A stretch of DNA of 64,000 bases from Nordella sp. HKS 07 (GCF_011046735.1 NZ_CP049258.1:6156001-6220000), one strand, 5' to 3'. Counted from the first letter of the stretch, positions 35,592 through 45,987 are shown. A program made the numbers and translations. The notes: generated by a model from the sequence alone, not told the origin.

Positions 35592-36719
35592 CTAGGCGGA
35601 AACATCCCCTCGCTGCCACTGTTCCTTGGTCGCAAGCCGGAAATCCTCGAACCGGTCCTGGTCGATGGCGTCCCGGATGCCCTGCATCAGCGACTGGTAA
35701 TAGGCGACATTGGCCCAGGTGAGCAGCATCATGCCGAGAATCTCGCCTGAGCGGATGAGATGATGCAGATAGGCCCGGGAGTAGACGGACAGCGCCGGGC
35801 ATGGGCTTTCGGGATCGAGCGGGCGCGGATCGTCGGCATGCCTGGCGTTGCGCAGATTGATCTTGCCGAAGCGTGTGAAAGCCTGGCCGTGGCGGCCGGA
35901 ACGGGTCGGCATCACGCAGTCGAACATGTCGACGCCGCGCGCCACCGCTTCCAGGATGTCCTCGGGCGTGCCCACACCCATCAGATAGCGCGGCCGGTCG
36001 GCGGGGAGATGCGGGACGGTGCTCTCGATCGTCTGCAGCATCAGCGCCTGGCCCTCACCCACGGCGAGGCCGCCGATCGCATAGCCCTCGAAGCCGATTG
36101 AGCGGAGGCCTTCGGCCGAGATCCGCCGCAGCCTCTCATTCACGCCACCCTGCACGATGCCGAAATTGCCGCGTCCCGGCTGCGTGCCGAAAGCCTGGCG
36201 CGAGCGCTCGGCCCAGCGCAGCGACAGCTGCATGGCGCGTTCGGCATCCTTGTCGGTATGGGGATACATCAGGCACTCGTCGAGCTGCATCTGGATGTCG
36301 GATCCGAGCAGCCTCTGGATCTCCATCGAGCGCTCGGGGGTGAGCTCGTATTTCCGTCCGTCGATATGCGACTGGAAGACGGCGCCCTTTTCCGAGATCT
36401 TGCGCAATTTGGCGAGCGACATGATCTGGAAGCCGCCGGAATCGGTGAGGATCGGTCGCGGCCAGTTGGCGAAGCGATGCAGGCCGCCAAGCTTCGCCAC
36501 CTCCTCGGGACCAGGCCTGAGCATCAGGTGATAGACATTGCCGAGGATGATGTCGGCACCGGTCTCGCGTACCTGCTCAGGGTAAAGGGCCTTTACCGTG
36601 CCGGCAGTGCCGACGGGCATGAAGGCGGGCGTGCGAATCTCGCCGCGTCCGGTGGTGATGGTGCCGCGGCGCGCCGCGCCGTCGGTCTTATGCAGGGTAA
36701 AGGAAAAGCCTTCGCTCAT
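35592..36719 (-). CDS. tgt: queuine tRNA-ribosyltransferase (Tgt) lacking the usual zinc ligands
   Basis: A 375-residue Tgt. The catalytic Asp93 ([12 protein letters not shown]) and the nucleophile Asp267 ([12 protein letters not shown]) are present, as are [12 protein letters not shown] and [11 protein letters not shown]. The C-terminal zinc site is not: canonical CxCxxC...H (Zymomonas Cys318, Cys320, Cys323, His349) aligns with Ser305, Cys307, Leu310 and Ala336 in [18 protein letters not shown] and [10 protein letters not shown]. The rest of that subdomain is conserved. It exchanges guanine-34 for preQ1 in GUN tRNAs. It overlaps queA (ATGA), so queA-tgt is translationally coupled. Confidence 0.93.
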   Translation of the reverse strand: MSEGFSFTLHKTDGAARRGTITTGRGEIRTPAFMPVGTAGTVKALYPEQVRETGADIILGNVYHLMLRPGPEEVAKLGGLHRFANWPRPILTDSGGFQIMSLAKLRKISEKGAVFQSHIDGRKYELTPERSMEIQRLLGSDIQMQLDECLMYPHTDKDAERAMQLSLRWAERSRQAFGTQPGRGNFGIVQGGVNERLRRISAEGLRSIGFEGYAIGGLAVGEGQALMLQTIESTVPHLPADRPRYLMGVGTPEDILEAVARGVDMFDCVMPTRSGRHGQAFTRFGKINLRNARHADDPRPLDPESPCPALSVYSRAYLHHLIRSGEILGMMLLTWANVAYYQSLMQGIRDAIDQDRFEDFRLATKEQWQRGDVSA

Positions 36720-37789
36720 GATGGCGCGGGGAATAGCAGGCTGGCATCGCCATAGGAATAGAACCGATAGTTTCCCGCAATGGCATGGGCATAAGCGCTC
36801 TTCATCCGCTCGAGCCCGGCAAAGGCCGCGACCAGCATGAACAGCGTCGAGCGCGGCAGGTGGAAATTGGTCAGCAGCAGATCGGCGACCCTGAAGCGGT
36901 AGCCGGGGGTGATGAAAATATCAGTCGTGCCCTCGAAAGGCGCGAGCTCGCCCGAGCGGGCGGCGCTTTCGAGGAGCCGGAGCGACGTCGTTCCGACCGG
37001 CACGATGCGTCCGCCTCTGGCCCGAGCCTCCTTTAGCCGGGCCACCACATCGGCGGGCACCACACCCCATTCCGAATGCATCCGGTGCTCGGCCGTATCC
37101 TCCGCCTTGACCGGCAGGAAAGTACCAGCCCCGACGTGGAGCGTTAAAAATTCTTCTTTAATTCCAGACTCTTGAAGAGACTTCATCAAGTCCGGCGTGA
37201 AGTGCAGGCCAGCCGTCGGCGCAGCCACCGCCCCTTCCGTCTCGGCGAAGACGGTTTGGTAATCGACGCGATCCTGCTCGTCGCACTCACGTTTGCCGGC
37301 GATATAGGGCGGCAGAGGCATGTCGCCCAAAGCGGCGATGGCTTCATCCAAAATTGGCCCATGGAAGTCGAACGCCAATGTAATCTCGCCGCCCTCGCCT
37401 TTTTGCTCGACGGTAGCGTCGAGGACACCCAGGAGGCAGACCCGGCCTTCGGCGCCGAAGCGGATGCGATCGCCGACGGCGAGCCGCTTGCCGGGCTTGG
37501 CGAAGGCCTTCCAGCGTGACCCGTCGAGACGCTGATGCAGGAGCGCCTCGATCCGGGGCGTCGCCTCGCCGCGTCCGATCCGGTTGCCGGTCAGCGCGGC
37601 GGGGATGACTTTGGTATTATTGAAGACCAGAACGTCGCCGGGACGCAAAAGCGACGATAGATCCCGCACCACCCGGTCTTCCAGCGCCGTCGGACGCACC
37701 ACCAGGAGCTTCGCCGCGTCGCGCGGATGCACGGGTCTGAGCGCGATGCGCTCGTCGGGAAGATTGAAATCGAAATCGGCTACGCGCAT
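36716..37789 (-). CDS. queA: S-adenosylmethionine:tRNA ribosyltransferase-isomerase QueA
   Basis: The 357-residue enzyme begins [19 protein letters not shown] and carries [39 protein letters not shown] and [19 protein letters not shown], all QueA signatures. It makes epoxyqueuosine on tRNA from preQ1 after Tgt. It lies upstream of tgt with a 4-nt overlap and 5 nt downstream of a secreted-protein gene. Confidence 0.97.
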   Translation of the reverse strand: MRVADFDFNLPDERIALRPVHPRDAAKLLVVRPTALEDRVVRDLSSLLRPGDVLVFNNTKVIPAALTGNRIGRGEATPRIEALLHQRLDGSRWKAFAKPGKRLAVGDRIRFGAEGRVCLLGVLDATVEQKGEGGEITLAFDFHGPILDEAIAALGDMPLPPYIAGKRECDEQDRVDYQTVFAETEGAVAAPTAGLHFTPDLMKSLQESGIKEEFLTLHVGAGTFLPVKAEDTAEHRMHSEWGVVPADVVARLKEARARGGRIVPVGTTSLRLLESAARSGELAPFEGTTDIFITPGYRFRVADLLLTNFHLPRSTLFMLVAAFAGLERMKSAYAHAIAGNYRFYSYGDASLLFPAPS

Positions 37790-37794
37790 GGGAG

Positions 37795-38202
37795 CTACTC
37801 TCCCAGGCAGGTAACCGGCCAGGCACCGACACCGACGATATGAAGGGTGCCGGAGAAGATGCCGTCGGTCCCCTCTTCATGCGCATAGCTCACGCGCAGC
37901 TTGGCGATGATAGCCTCGGCATTGCCATCGGTGACATCGATCTTCATGCCCCCTTCGTCGGAGAAAGACTGGGCGACGAGGATGGGAGTGACGCCGGCCT
38001 CGGCCGACGTCGCCCATTTCCTGCCCTTGGCCTCCATGCTGAGGCTCAAGGGTTTGAGACCCGGCGTGGTGCCGACCAGAAAGCTGAAAGACGTATCGTA
38101 ATTGGGCGCGGTGCAGACGATATTCTCGGTGGCGAGAGCCTCGCCCGCCGAGATCAGCAGCATCGCACCCGCCAGTGCCCCCCGTTTTCCGATCAGCAGC
38201 AT
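37795..38202 (-). CDS. secreted protein of unknown function (135 residues)
   Basis: It has a signal peptide ([19 protein letters not shown]) followed by a small beta-rich domain with two Cys (IVCTAPNYD at the start and PVTCLGE at the end) that could form a disulfide linking the termini. No known family is recognised. It sits 7 nt after ppiB and 5 nt before queA, clearly inside the ppi-queA-tgt operon. Confidence 0.75.
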   Translation of the reverse strand: MLLIGKRGALAGAMLLISAGEALATENIVCTAPNYDTSFSFLVGTTPGLKPLSLSMEAKGRKWATSAEAGVTPILVAQSFSDEGGMKIDVTDGNAEAIIAKLRVSYAHEEGTDGIFSGTLHIVGVGAWPVTCLGE

Positions 38203-38209
38203 GTCGCGA

Positions 38210-38686
38210 TCAGGCCGTCGCGTCGGCCGCGACCTGCATCTTCACGATGCGATCGGGTTCGCGCACCGGCTCGCCGCGCTTCAGCGCGTCGACATGTTCC
38301 ATGCCGGAGCTCACCTTGCCCCACACCGTATATTGCTTGTCGAGGAAGGTGGCATCGCCGAAGCAGATGAAGAACTGGCTGTTGGCCGAATCCGGATTGG
38401 ATGAGCGCGCCATCGAGCACACGCCGCGCACATGCGGCTCGCGCGAAAACTCGGCCTTGAGGTTGGGCTTCTTCGAGCCGCCCATGCCGCTGCCGGTCGG
38501 ATCACCGCCCTGCGCCATGAAGCCCTCGATGACGCGGTGGAACGGCACGCCGTCATAGAAACCCTCGCGCGCCAGTTCTTTGATGCGCGCCACGTGATTG
38601 GGGGCGAGATCGGGACGGAGCTCGATGACCACGCGGCCCTTGCCGAGGTCCATATAGATCGTGTTTTCGAGATCGCTAGCCATCAC
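38210..38686 (-). CDS. ppiB: cytoplasmic peptidyl-prolyl cis-trans isomerase (cyclophilin)
   Basis: A 158-residue cyclophilin without a signal peptide: GRVVIELRPDLAPNHVARI, the active-site FHRVIEGFMAQGGDPTGSGMGG, then SNPDSANSQFFICFGDATFLDKQYTVWGKV. Its start overlaps the stop of the exported paralogue by 4 nt. The two arose by duplication and are coupled. Confidence 0.95.
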   Translation of the reverse strand: MMASDLENTIYMDLGKGRVVIELRPDLAPNHVARIKELAREGFYDGVPFHRVIEGFMAQGGDPTGSGMGGSKKPNLKAEFSREPHVRGVCSMARSSNPDSANSQFFICFGDATFLDKQYTVWGKVSSGMEHVDALKRGEPVREPDRIVKMQVAADATA

Positions 38687-39228
38687 TTGATATCCTTCAT
38701 GACTCTGACAGTTACCATCTTATCTGGTTTCGCGGGCGGCTCGCCCTTGGCGACCTTGTCGACGCAGTCCATGCCGGACGCGACTTCGCCGAACACCGTA
38801 TATTGTCCGTCGAGGAAGCCGCCATCGGCGAACATGATGAAGAACTGGCTGTTCGCCGAGTTGGGATCGGAGGTGCGCGCCATGCCGACCACGCCACGCG
38901 CGAAATGCGTGTTGGTGAATTCAGCCGGCAAATTGGGTTCGTTCGACCCGCCGGTGCCGTCGCCATTCTGGCCGTCGCCGGTCTGCGCCATGAAACCTTC
39001 GATCACGCGATGGAACGGGACGCCGTCATAATATTTGGCGCGCGCCAGCTTCTTGATCTGCGCCACATGCTTGGGCGCGAGGTCGGGCCGGAGCTTGATC
39101 GTGATGTCGCACTTGTCGGAGGTCTTGATCACCAGGGTGTTCTCGGGGTCGAGCTCCTGCGCCGCGAGCGGCAGGCTGCCGAGCGCCACGGCGGCGATCA
39201 GGCCGACAAGGCCCAGTTTGAATCTCAT
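38683..39228 (-). CDS. ppiA: exported peptidyl-prolyl cis-trans isomerase (cyclophilin)
   Basis: A 181-residue cyclophilin with signal peptide MRFKLGLVGLIAAVALGSLPLAAQ and the active-site motif FHRVIEGFMAQTGDGQNGDGTGG, which has a four-residue longer loop than PpiB. SDPNSANSQFFIMFADGGFLDGQYTVFGEV follows. It acts in the periplasm. It follows coaD and precedes ppiB with a 4-nt overlap. Confidence 0.94.
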   Translation of the reverse strand: MRFKLGLVGLIAAVALGSLPLAAQELDPENTLVIKTSDKCDITIKLRPDLAPKHVAQIKKLARAKYYDGVPFHRVIEGFMAQTGDGQNGDGTGGSNEPNLPAEFTNTHFARGVVGMARTSDPNSANSQFFIMFADGGFLDGQYTVFGEVASGMDCVDKVAKGEPPAKPDKMVTVRVMKDIK

Positions 39229-39267
39229 GTGGGGTCTCCTTGAGTTGAATGCAGCGGGTTTTCCCCC

Positions 39268-39783
39268 TCAGGCGGGCTTTTTGAGGGCAGCTTTGACGGC
39301 GGCAAGCGCTTCCTTGGGGATGAACAATGTGACGTCGCCGCCCATGGCGGCGATCTGCTTGACGAGCGAGGATGCGATCATCCGCGTCGCCGGGCTGGCG
39401 GCCAGGAACACGGTCTCGATGTCGGGCGCCATTGAACCGTTCATCTGGCCCATCTGGACCTCGTAGTCGAAATCGCTCGCATCGCGCAGGCCCCTGATGA
39501 TGAGGCCGGCCTGGGCGCGCCGCGCCGCATCGACGGCGAGATCGTCGAAGGCTTCGACCACGATCTTGATGCCGGTATGCTGGGCGATCGGCGCCGTCAC
39601 GGTTTCGAGCAGCTTGATGCGCGTCTCGGCATCGATCAGCCCCTTCTTGCCGTGATGCGTTCCGACCCCAAGAACGAGCTTGTCCACCAGCCGCGCCGCT
39701 CTCGCGATGATGTCGAGATGGCCATAGGTGACGGGGTCGAAACTGCCGGGATAGAAGCCTGTGCGCGCCATGGCGCCAGCCAT
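39268..39783 (-). CDS. coaD: phosphopantetheine adenylyltransferase
   Basis: The enzyme contains RTGFYPGSFDPVTYGHLDII with the T/HxGH-type nucleotidyltransferase motif, VGTHHGKKGLIDAETR, RGLRDASDFDYEVQMGQMN and the C-terminal TRMIASSLVKQIAAMGGDV. It catalyses the penultimate CoA step. The start is ambiguous between ATGs at 39783 and 39771; AGGAG lies 12 nt before 39783, while 39771 gives the more usual family length (167). It heads the coaD-ppiA-ppiB-X-queA-tgt operon. Confidence 0.95.
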   Translation of the reverse strand: MAGAMARTGFYPGSFDPVTYGHLDIIARAARLVDKLVLGVGTHHGKKGLIDAETRIKLLETVTAPIAQHTGIKIVVEAFDDLAVDAARRAQAGLIIRGLRDASDFDYEVQMGQMNGSMAPDIETVFLAASPATRMIASSLVKQIAAMGGDVTLFIPKEALAAVKAALKKPA

Positions 39784-39857
39784 AGCCCGATCGCGCTCCT
39801 GCCGCAACCTGTCAGCAGAAGGCAGTAAGATCCCCAAATCAAGCGGGAGTAACCATA

Positions 39858-40280
39858 ATGGCCAACGACAATCCTTCGACTATTTCGCATGTGTCCCTGG
39901 GCACCAACCAGTATGACAAAGCCAGGGCTTTCTACGAGAAGGTGCTCGCGACCCTCGGCTGCAAGATCATCATGGAGCATCCGGGCGTCGCCGCCTTCGG
40001 CAAGCAGTTCCCCGAATTCTGGGTGGGGGCGCCTCACGACGGCAAGAAGGCCACCGTCGGCAACGGCACCCATGTCAGCTTCATGGCGGGCTCGAAGGCC
40101 GAGGTCGACGCCTTCCACAAGGCGGCGATCGCCGCCGGCGCCAGCGATGACGGCAAGCCCGGTCCGCGTGAGGAGTATGGCGAACCCTATTATGGCTGTT
40201 TCCTGCGCGACCTCGATGGCCACAAGATCGAAGCCACTTACTGGGACGAAGAGCTCGCCAAAAAGTTGGGCATGGGCTGA
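39858..40280 (+). CDS. VOC (glyoxalase/bleomycin resistance) family protein
   Basis: A 140-residue VOC protein: ISHVSLGTNQYDKARAFYEKVL at the N-terminus with the first metal-ligand His, GNGTHVSFMAGSKAEVDAFH in the second half, and the terminal strand FLRDLDGHKIEATYWDE with the ligand Glu. The substrate is unknown. It is divergent from coaD (74 bp between starts) and convergent with ilvD. Confidence 0.88.
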   Translation: MANDNPSTISHVSLGTNQYDKARAFYEKVLATLGCKIIMEHPGVAAFGKQFPEFWVGAPHDGKKATVGNGTHVSFMAGSKAEVDAFHKAAIAAGASDDGKPGPREEYGEPYYGCFLRDLDGHKIEATYWDEELAKKLGMG

Positions 40281-40286
40281 TCTGCT

Positions 40287-40322
40287 CTCCCTCCCGCGCA
40301 TCTTGCGATGCGCCGGAGGGAG
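40287..40322. terminator. bidirectional terminator hairpin between convergent genes
   Basis: A 16-bp stem with one mismatch (CTCCCTCC-C-GCGCATC / GATGCGC-C-GGAGGGAG) and a TTGC loop occupies the 49-nt gap between the VOC gene and convergent ilvD. There is no T-run, so its strength as an intrinsic terminator is uncertain, but the position and perfect pairing are typical. Confidence 0.7.
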
Positions 40323-40329
40323 CCAAAAC

Positions 40330-42174
<1,845 letters not shown>

Positions 42175-42296
42175 GGTTTCTCGGTCTTTTCCTAATGCTT
42201 TCAGGACGATGCCTTCGTGCGCGTGCTTGCCTGCCCTGTCAACCGGTCAGATGGCATGGCTCGAATGTGCTTACGTGGGGATACCTTGGCCGACGC

Positions 42297-42908
42297 TCAG
42301 CGGCCGCGCAAAGCCAGCCAGATGCCGCCGCCGATCAGGCACAGGCCGCTCGACATCTCGACGAAGCGCACCCGCTTCTGCGAGAGCCATGACCCGGCAT
42401 TGCCGGCGGCGAAAGCATAGAGACTGTCGAAGACGGTGGCGATGACCATGAAGCTCAAGCCCAGCAGGATCAGCTGGTTCAGGTAATCGCCATTGGGCGA
42501 AATGAATTGCGGGATGAGCGCGCCAAAGACGAGCAGCACTTTCGGGTTGGACAGGATGACGACGAAGCCCTGCAGAAAAAAGCCACCTCTCGGCGCCGCG
42601 GGCGCGCTCTGGGTCAACACGTCGCCCTTGGAGCGCAAGAGCTTGATGCCGAGCCAGATGAGATAGGCAGCACCCGCAAGGCGCAGCACATCGAACCAGA
42701 CGCCCATATAGGTGATGGCCGAAGCAAGTCCGGCAATGGCGATGGCCATCCAGACCACGAGGCCCGCCTGGGTGCCGGCGACATTGAGAAGACCGGCGCG
42801 GGCGCCGTGCTTGAGGCTGTTGGCGATGACGATGGTGACGGTCGGGCCCGGCACAATGACGATGGCGATGGCGGCAATGCAGAAGGCGACATAGGCTTCG
42901 ATGGTCAT
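42297..42908 (-). CDS. LysE family translocator
   Basis: The 203-residue exporter has VPGPTVTIVIANSLKHGARAG near residues 20-40 with the family GP motif, AGAAYLIWLGIKLLRS, and LSNPKVLLVFGALIPQFISP. The start at 42908 has CGGGAGAGAGCC upstream; a longer in-frame extension was rejected. It is divergent from the bluB riboswitch region. The substrate is unknown. Confidence 0.9.
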   Translation of the reverse strand: MTIEAYVAFCIAAIAIVIVPGPTVTIVIANSLKHGARAGLLNVAGTQAGLVVWMAIAIAGLASAITYMGVWFDVLRLAGAAYLIWLGIKLLRSKGDVLTQSAPAAPRGGFFLQGFVVILSNPKVLLVFGALIPQFISPNGDYLNQLILLGLSFMVIATVFDSLYAFAAGNAGSWLSQKRVRFVEMSSGLCLIGGGIWLALRGR

Positions 42909-43013
42909 GGCTCTCTCCCGTTCCTGGCCATCGAGCAAGCCATAATCGCGCACACGCATGCAAGAGGATTCTGGACAGCTGGCCTGATGCTCTTCTACCT
43001 TGCGCCTTACTGC

Positions 43014-43195
43014 CCGGTGCCTTCGCCACGCGGCGAGGGAGAATCGGAAACACGGTGCGACGCCGTGGCGTGCCCAACGCTGTAAGGAAGATTTTTCCAG
43101 CCATTTCAGTTTTTTACGCTGAAGTGTGAGGCCACTGGGTTAACCGGGAAGGCGCTGGGAGAAGGTGAATCCGAGCCAGAAGACCGGCCAGGCAG
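43014..43195 (+). promoter_or_regulatory. cobalamin riboswitch upstream of bluB
   Basis: The leader carries the ordered conserved blocks of a B12 riboswitch: CGGTGCC (43015), GAGGGAGAATCGGAAA (43034), a CGCTGTAAGG block (43078), GCCACTGGG then CCGGGAAGGCG (43131-43154), GGTGAATCC, and the B12 box GAGCCAGAAGACCGGCC at 43173-43189. It lies 60-240 nt upstream of the bluB start. Downstream sequence to the AAGGGGAA ribosome binding site is G/C-rich and could form the expression platform. Cobalamin would be expected to repress bluB. Confidence 0.85.
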
Positions 43196-43251
43196 GATGG
43201 CTATCCGCGTGGACAGGCGGGTGGCGGCGATGCAACGCAAGGGGAAGAGCG

Positions 43252-43959
43252 ATGCAGACCGAACCTGTTTCCGCCGGCGATTTCGACGCGGCGGCGCGCG
43301 ACGCCGTCTATCGGGCCATTTTCACCCGCCGCGATATACGTGGCCAGTTCCTGCCCTGCCCGGTTCCCGATCCGGTCCTGGCGCGCCTCCTCACCGCCGC
43401 CCATCACGCGCCTTCGGTGGGTTTCATGCAGCCGTGGAATTTCATCGTCATTCGCGATGCGGGGCGCAAGGCGCAGATACGCGACCTCGTCCGCCAGGCC
43501 CGGGCCGAGGAGGTTCGTCACGTCGCGGATGACCGGCAGGCGCTCTACCGGTCCCTGAAGCTCGACGGCATTGTCGAAGCGCCGGTCAATCTCTGCATCA
43601 CCTGCGACAGGAGCCGTGCCGAAGGATCGCCGCTGGGACGCTGGCACAACCCCGAGATGGATCTCTACAGCACCGTCTGCGCGGTACAGAATCTCTGGCT
43701 CGCGGCGCGCGCCGAAGGGTTGGGGCTCGGCTGGGTCAGCATTCTCGACAAGGATGCGCTGAAGGCCCTGCTCGCCCTTCCGGCGCATGTCACCCCGGTT
43801 GCCTATCTCTGCCTCGGCTATGTCTCGGATTTCGCGGACAGGCCCGAGCTCGAAAGCAAGGGCTGGCGCAAGCGCCTGGCCCTCGACGAGCTCATATCAG
43901 CTGAGAGCTGGGCAGGCGGCGGCGAGGATGCGCTCAAAGCGCTGATCAGGAGCGCTTGA
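43252..43959 (+). CDS. bluB: 5,6-dimethylbenzimidazole synthase BluB
   Basis: The 235-residue flavin-destructase has the BluB signature FTRRDIRGQFLPCPVPDPVLARLLTAAHHAPSVGFMQPWNFIVI (residues about 24-67), then GRWHNPEMDLYSTVCAVQNLWLAARAEGLGLGWVSI. It converts FMNH2 to the lower ligand of B12. The ATG at 43252 follows AAGGGGAAGAG; an earlier ATG at 43165 lies inside the riboswitch and was rejected. Its tail (43911-43959) is repeated, diverged but with the reading frame kept, at 44713-44761. Confidence 0.95.
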   Translation: MQTEPVSAGDFDAAARDAVYRAIFTRRDIRGQFLPCPVPDPVLARLLTAAHHAPSVGFMQPWNFIVIRDAGRKAQIRDLVRQARAEEVRHVADDRQALYRSLKLDGIVEAPVNLCITCDRSRAEGSPLGRWHNPEMDLYSTVCAVQNLWLAARAEGLGLGWVSILDKDALKALLALPAHVTPVAYLCLGYVSDFADRPELESKGWRKRLALDELISAESWAGGGEDALKALIRSA

Positions 43960-44005
43960 AAGCTGCATAGGTAAAGGCCTGGCTCGTCCCGAAGGGCGTC
44001 GGATG
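43911..44005. repeat. left copy of 95-bp gene-tail direct repeat
   Basis: This stretch contains the last codons of bluB and, on the minus strand, a methyltransferase tail reading TPFGTSQAFTYAAFKRS followed by a stop. It aligns without gaps to 44713-44807 with about ten substitutions. The two copies flank the repeat cluster. Confidence 0.9.
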
Positions 44006-44011
44006 GGGCTC

Positions 44012-44620
44012 AATTTCGGTGACACACAATTTCGAAATTTCGGTGTCAGTGCATTTAATAGAAATTTCGGTGACAGTGCATTTAATAGATCAATAAGAAA
44101 TTTCGAAATTTCAGAAAATTTCGGTGACAGTGCATTTAATAGATCGGCTGCGCCGAAACGACGAAATTGAATGCACTGTCACCGAAATTCTAAGCACCAA
44201 CTACCAGCAGGCCACAAAGCTAGATACACCGAGTCGCTTTTACTTTTCTGTGGACGGGAGCTGGCCCATTTCGCGTAGACGCTTTACGTCCTGTGCCGCT
44301 TTACCAGATAAAACTCTATCTACGTTTTTGACGAAATCCATTTGCTGACGACGAATTAGGAATTTCGGTGACAGTGCATTCAATATTGTTGAATTTCGGA
44401 ATTTCGGAATTTCGGTGACAGTGGAATTTCGGTGACAGTGCATTCAATATTGTTGTTTCTGCGCAACCACTATTAGGAATTTCGGTGACAGTGCATTCAA
44501 TATTGTTGTTTCTGCGGAATTTCGTGACAGTGCATTCAATATTGTTGTTTCTGCGCAACCACTATTAAGCACTGTCACCGAAATTGGGACACTATTAAGT
44601 GCACTGTCACCGAAATTGGG
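44012..44620. repeat. cluster of REP-like repeats (core AATTTCGGTGACAGTGCATT)
   Basis: At least nine direct copies of the core (44012, 44035, 44063, 44117, 44361, 44408, 44426, 44478 and 44518, some truncated or with one mismatch) and three inverted copies (44167, 44567, 44597) are scattered through 610 bp. The first group continues TTAATAG, the second TCAATATTGTTG. A minus-strand reading frame at 44240-44345 (ending LREMGQLPSTEK) may be a gene relic. No transposase is present. The base composition is AT-rich compared with the flanks. Confidence 0.85.
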
Positions 44621-44712
44621 ATGACGGATTGAGTGGTGGCGCGTCTGCCGCGACGCTCGCCCCCACAACTTTCACCGAGAGGGAGACATTGCTAAGGATT
44701 GCGCGCTCGTCC

Positions 44713-44807
44713 GGCAGGCGGCGGCGAGGACGGGCTCACAGCGCTGATCGGGACCGCCTGAAAGCCGCATAAGTAAAGGCCTGGGTCGTTCCGAAGGGCG
44801 TCGGATG
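44713..44807. repeat. right copy of 95-bp gene-tail direct repeat
   Basis: This copy holds the true end of the methyltransferase gene and, on the plus strand, a second bluB-like tail reading AGGGEDGLTALIGTA followed by a stop. About 89% identity to 43911-44005, with both reading frames and stops conserved in both copies. Confidence 0.9.
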
Positions 44808-45353
44808 CGTCTCGCCGGCCTCGTCGATGAGTTCGAAATCCGCTCCGAGACGCGCGGCCAGCGTGTCGGCACTGTAGCGCTGCACCGGCAGGCCGCTGCA
44901 TTTCTCAGGACCGGTCAGCGCGAAAGTCGAGATCACGATGTGAGATCCGGGCCGGGTGCCGGCTTTCAGCGCCGCGATATAGGCGTCTTGGGCATCTACC
45001 TCGGTGAGGAAATGGAAGACGGCGCGGTCGTGCCAGACGTTCCACTGCCGCGCCGGTTGCCAGCGCGTGATATCGGCGACGATCCACGCGACCTTGTCGG
45101 CTAGGGCGCCGAGCCGTTCCTTCGAGCGCCTCAGCGCCACATCGGAAATGTCGAGCACGGCGAGGTCGGCATAACTCTCCGCCAGCAGCCGGTCGACGAG
45201 GCGCGAGGCGCCGCCCCCGATATCGATAACGGAGCCGCCGCCCGCTTGCCTGATCAAGGCGAGCGAGCGCTCCGGCACCTCCTGATACCAGCTGACGGCG
45301 GTATCGGATTTGACGGTGTAGGCATGATCCCAGTGTGCGCGACGATCTGACAT
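44736..45353 (-). CDS. class I SAM-dependent methyltransferase
   Basis: The 205-residue protein begins with HWDHAYTVKSDTAVSWYQEVPERSL. SAM-binding motif I is VIDIGGGASRLVDRL (residues 42-56), the acidic residue at the end of strand 2 is in LAVLDISDVAL, and motif III-like WIVADITRW follows. The opening WY--- pattern is typical of small methyltransferases of the thiopurine/tellurite-type group. The substrate is unknown. It is convergent with bluB across the repeat cluster. The 5' leader contains an unusual run of ACAAA-type repeats (45354-45388). Confidence 0.88.
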   Translation of the reverse strand: MSDRRAHWDHAYTVKSDTAVSWYQEVPERSLALIRQAGGGSVIDIGGGASRLVDRLLAESYADLAVLDISDVALRRSKERLGALADKVAWIVADITRWQPARQWNVWHDRAVFHFLTEVDAQDAYIAALKAGTRPGSHIVISTFALTGPEKCSGLPVQRYSADTLAARLGADFELIDEAGETHPTPFGTTQAFTYAAFRRSRSAL

Positions 45354-45384
45354 TCTATTTGTCTTTGTATTTGTGTTTGTCTTT

Positions 45385-45987
45385 TTATCTTGGCCAGGCC
45401 AGCCAGAGAGCGGCGATCACCAGGAGCCCGCCGCTGACGCGGTCGAGCCAGACGAGGCGTTCGCCCGCAAGGAAATTACGCGCCTGAGCTGCCAGGATCG
45501 CCAGCAGCGCGCCGAAAATGGCGCTGACCGCGACGAAGGTGACGCCGAGGATCGAGAGCTGGGGTGCGGCCGGCCGCGACGGATCGACGAAAGGCGGAAG
45601 GAAAGCGGCGAGGAAAAGGATGACCTCCGGATTGGCGACGGCGACGAGGAAGCCGTCACGGAACAGCCGACCGGTGGGCTGCGGTCCCGACAGCCCGGCC
45701 CTGCCCGCGAACCACAAGCGCGTGACGCCGAGATAGAGCAGGAAAGCCGCACCGCCGAGCCGGATCCAGTCGAACCAGGTCTTCATGGCGTCCGCGATCC
45801 AGGCGAGGCCGAGAGCGACAAGCGAAATCAGGAGAACGAAGCCGATGACATTGCCGGCGACGGTGACGAGGCCGCCGCGCACCCCCTGCCCGATGCTGTT
45901 GGCCACGATGACCGACATCGCCGGCCCGGGCTTGGCGAAGAGCAGCGCACTGGCGGCAAGGAAAGCAAGGAAGAGATCGAGCGGCAT
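45385..45987 (-). CDS. LysE family translocator
   Basis: About 200 residues, six helices, with AKPGPAMSVIVANSIGQGVRGG (the GP motif), GAAFLLYLGVTRLWFA and VANPEVILFLAAFLPPFVDPSR. The ATG at 45987 is preceded by AAGG; a TTG 33 nt further upstream is the alternative. It starts the minus-strand pair with the methyltransferase, 31 nt apart. The substrate is unknown. Confidence 0.88.
   Translation of the reverse strand: MPLDLFLAFLAASALLFAKPGPAMSVIVANSIGQGVRGGLVTVAGNVIGFVLLISLVALGLAWIADAMKTWFDWIRLGGAAFLLYLGVTRLWFAGRAGLSGPQPTGRLFRDGFLVAVANPEVILFLAAFLPPFVDPSRPAAPQLSILGVTFVAVSAIFGALLAILAAQARNFLAGERLVWLDRVSGGLLVIAALWLAWPR

Noticed and set aside
43165-43251. Upstream ATG that would extend BluB by 29 residues
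   Set aside because: It lies inside the riboswitch next to the B12 box, and the extension is unlike BluB; ATG 43252 has the ribosome binding site.
44012-44620. Possible CRISPR array because of the many near-identical short repeats
   Set aside because: Repeat spacing is irregular (about 17 to 220 nt), copies occur in both orientations, some abut or are truncated, and no cas genes are near. REP-like accumulation fits better.
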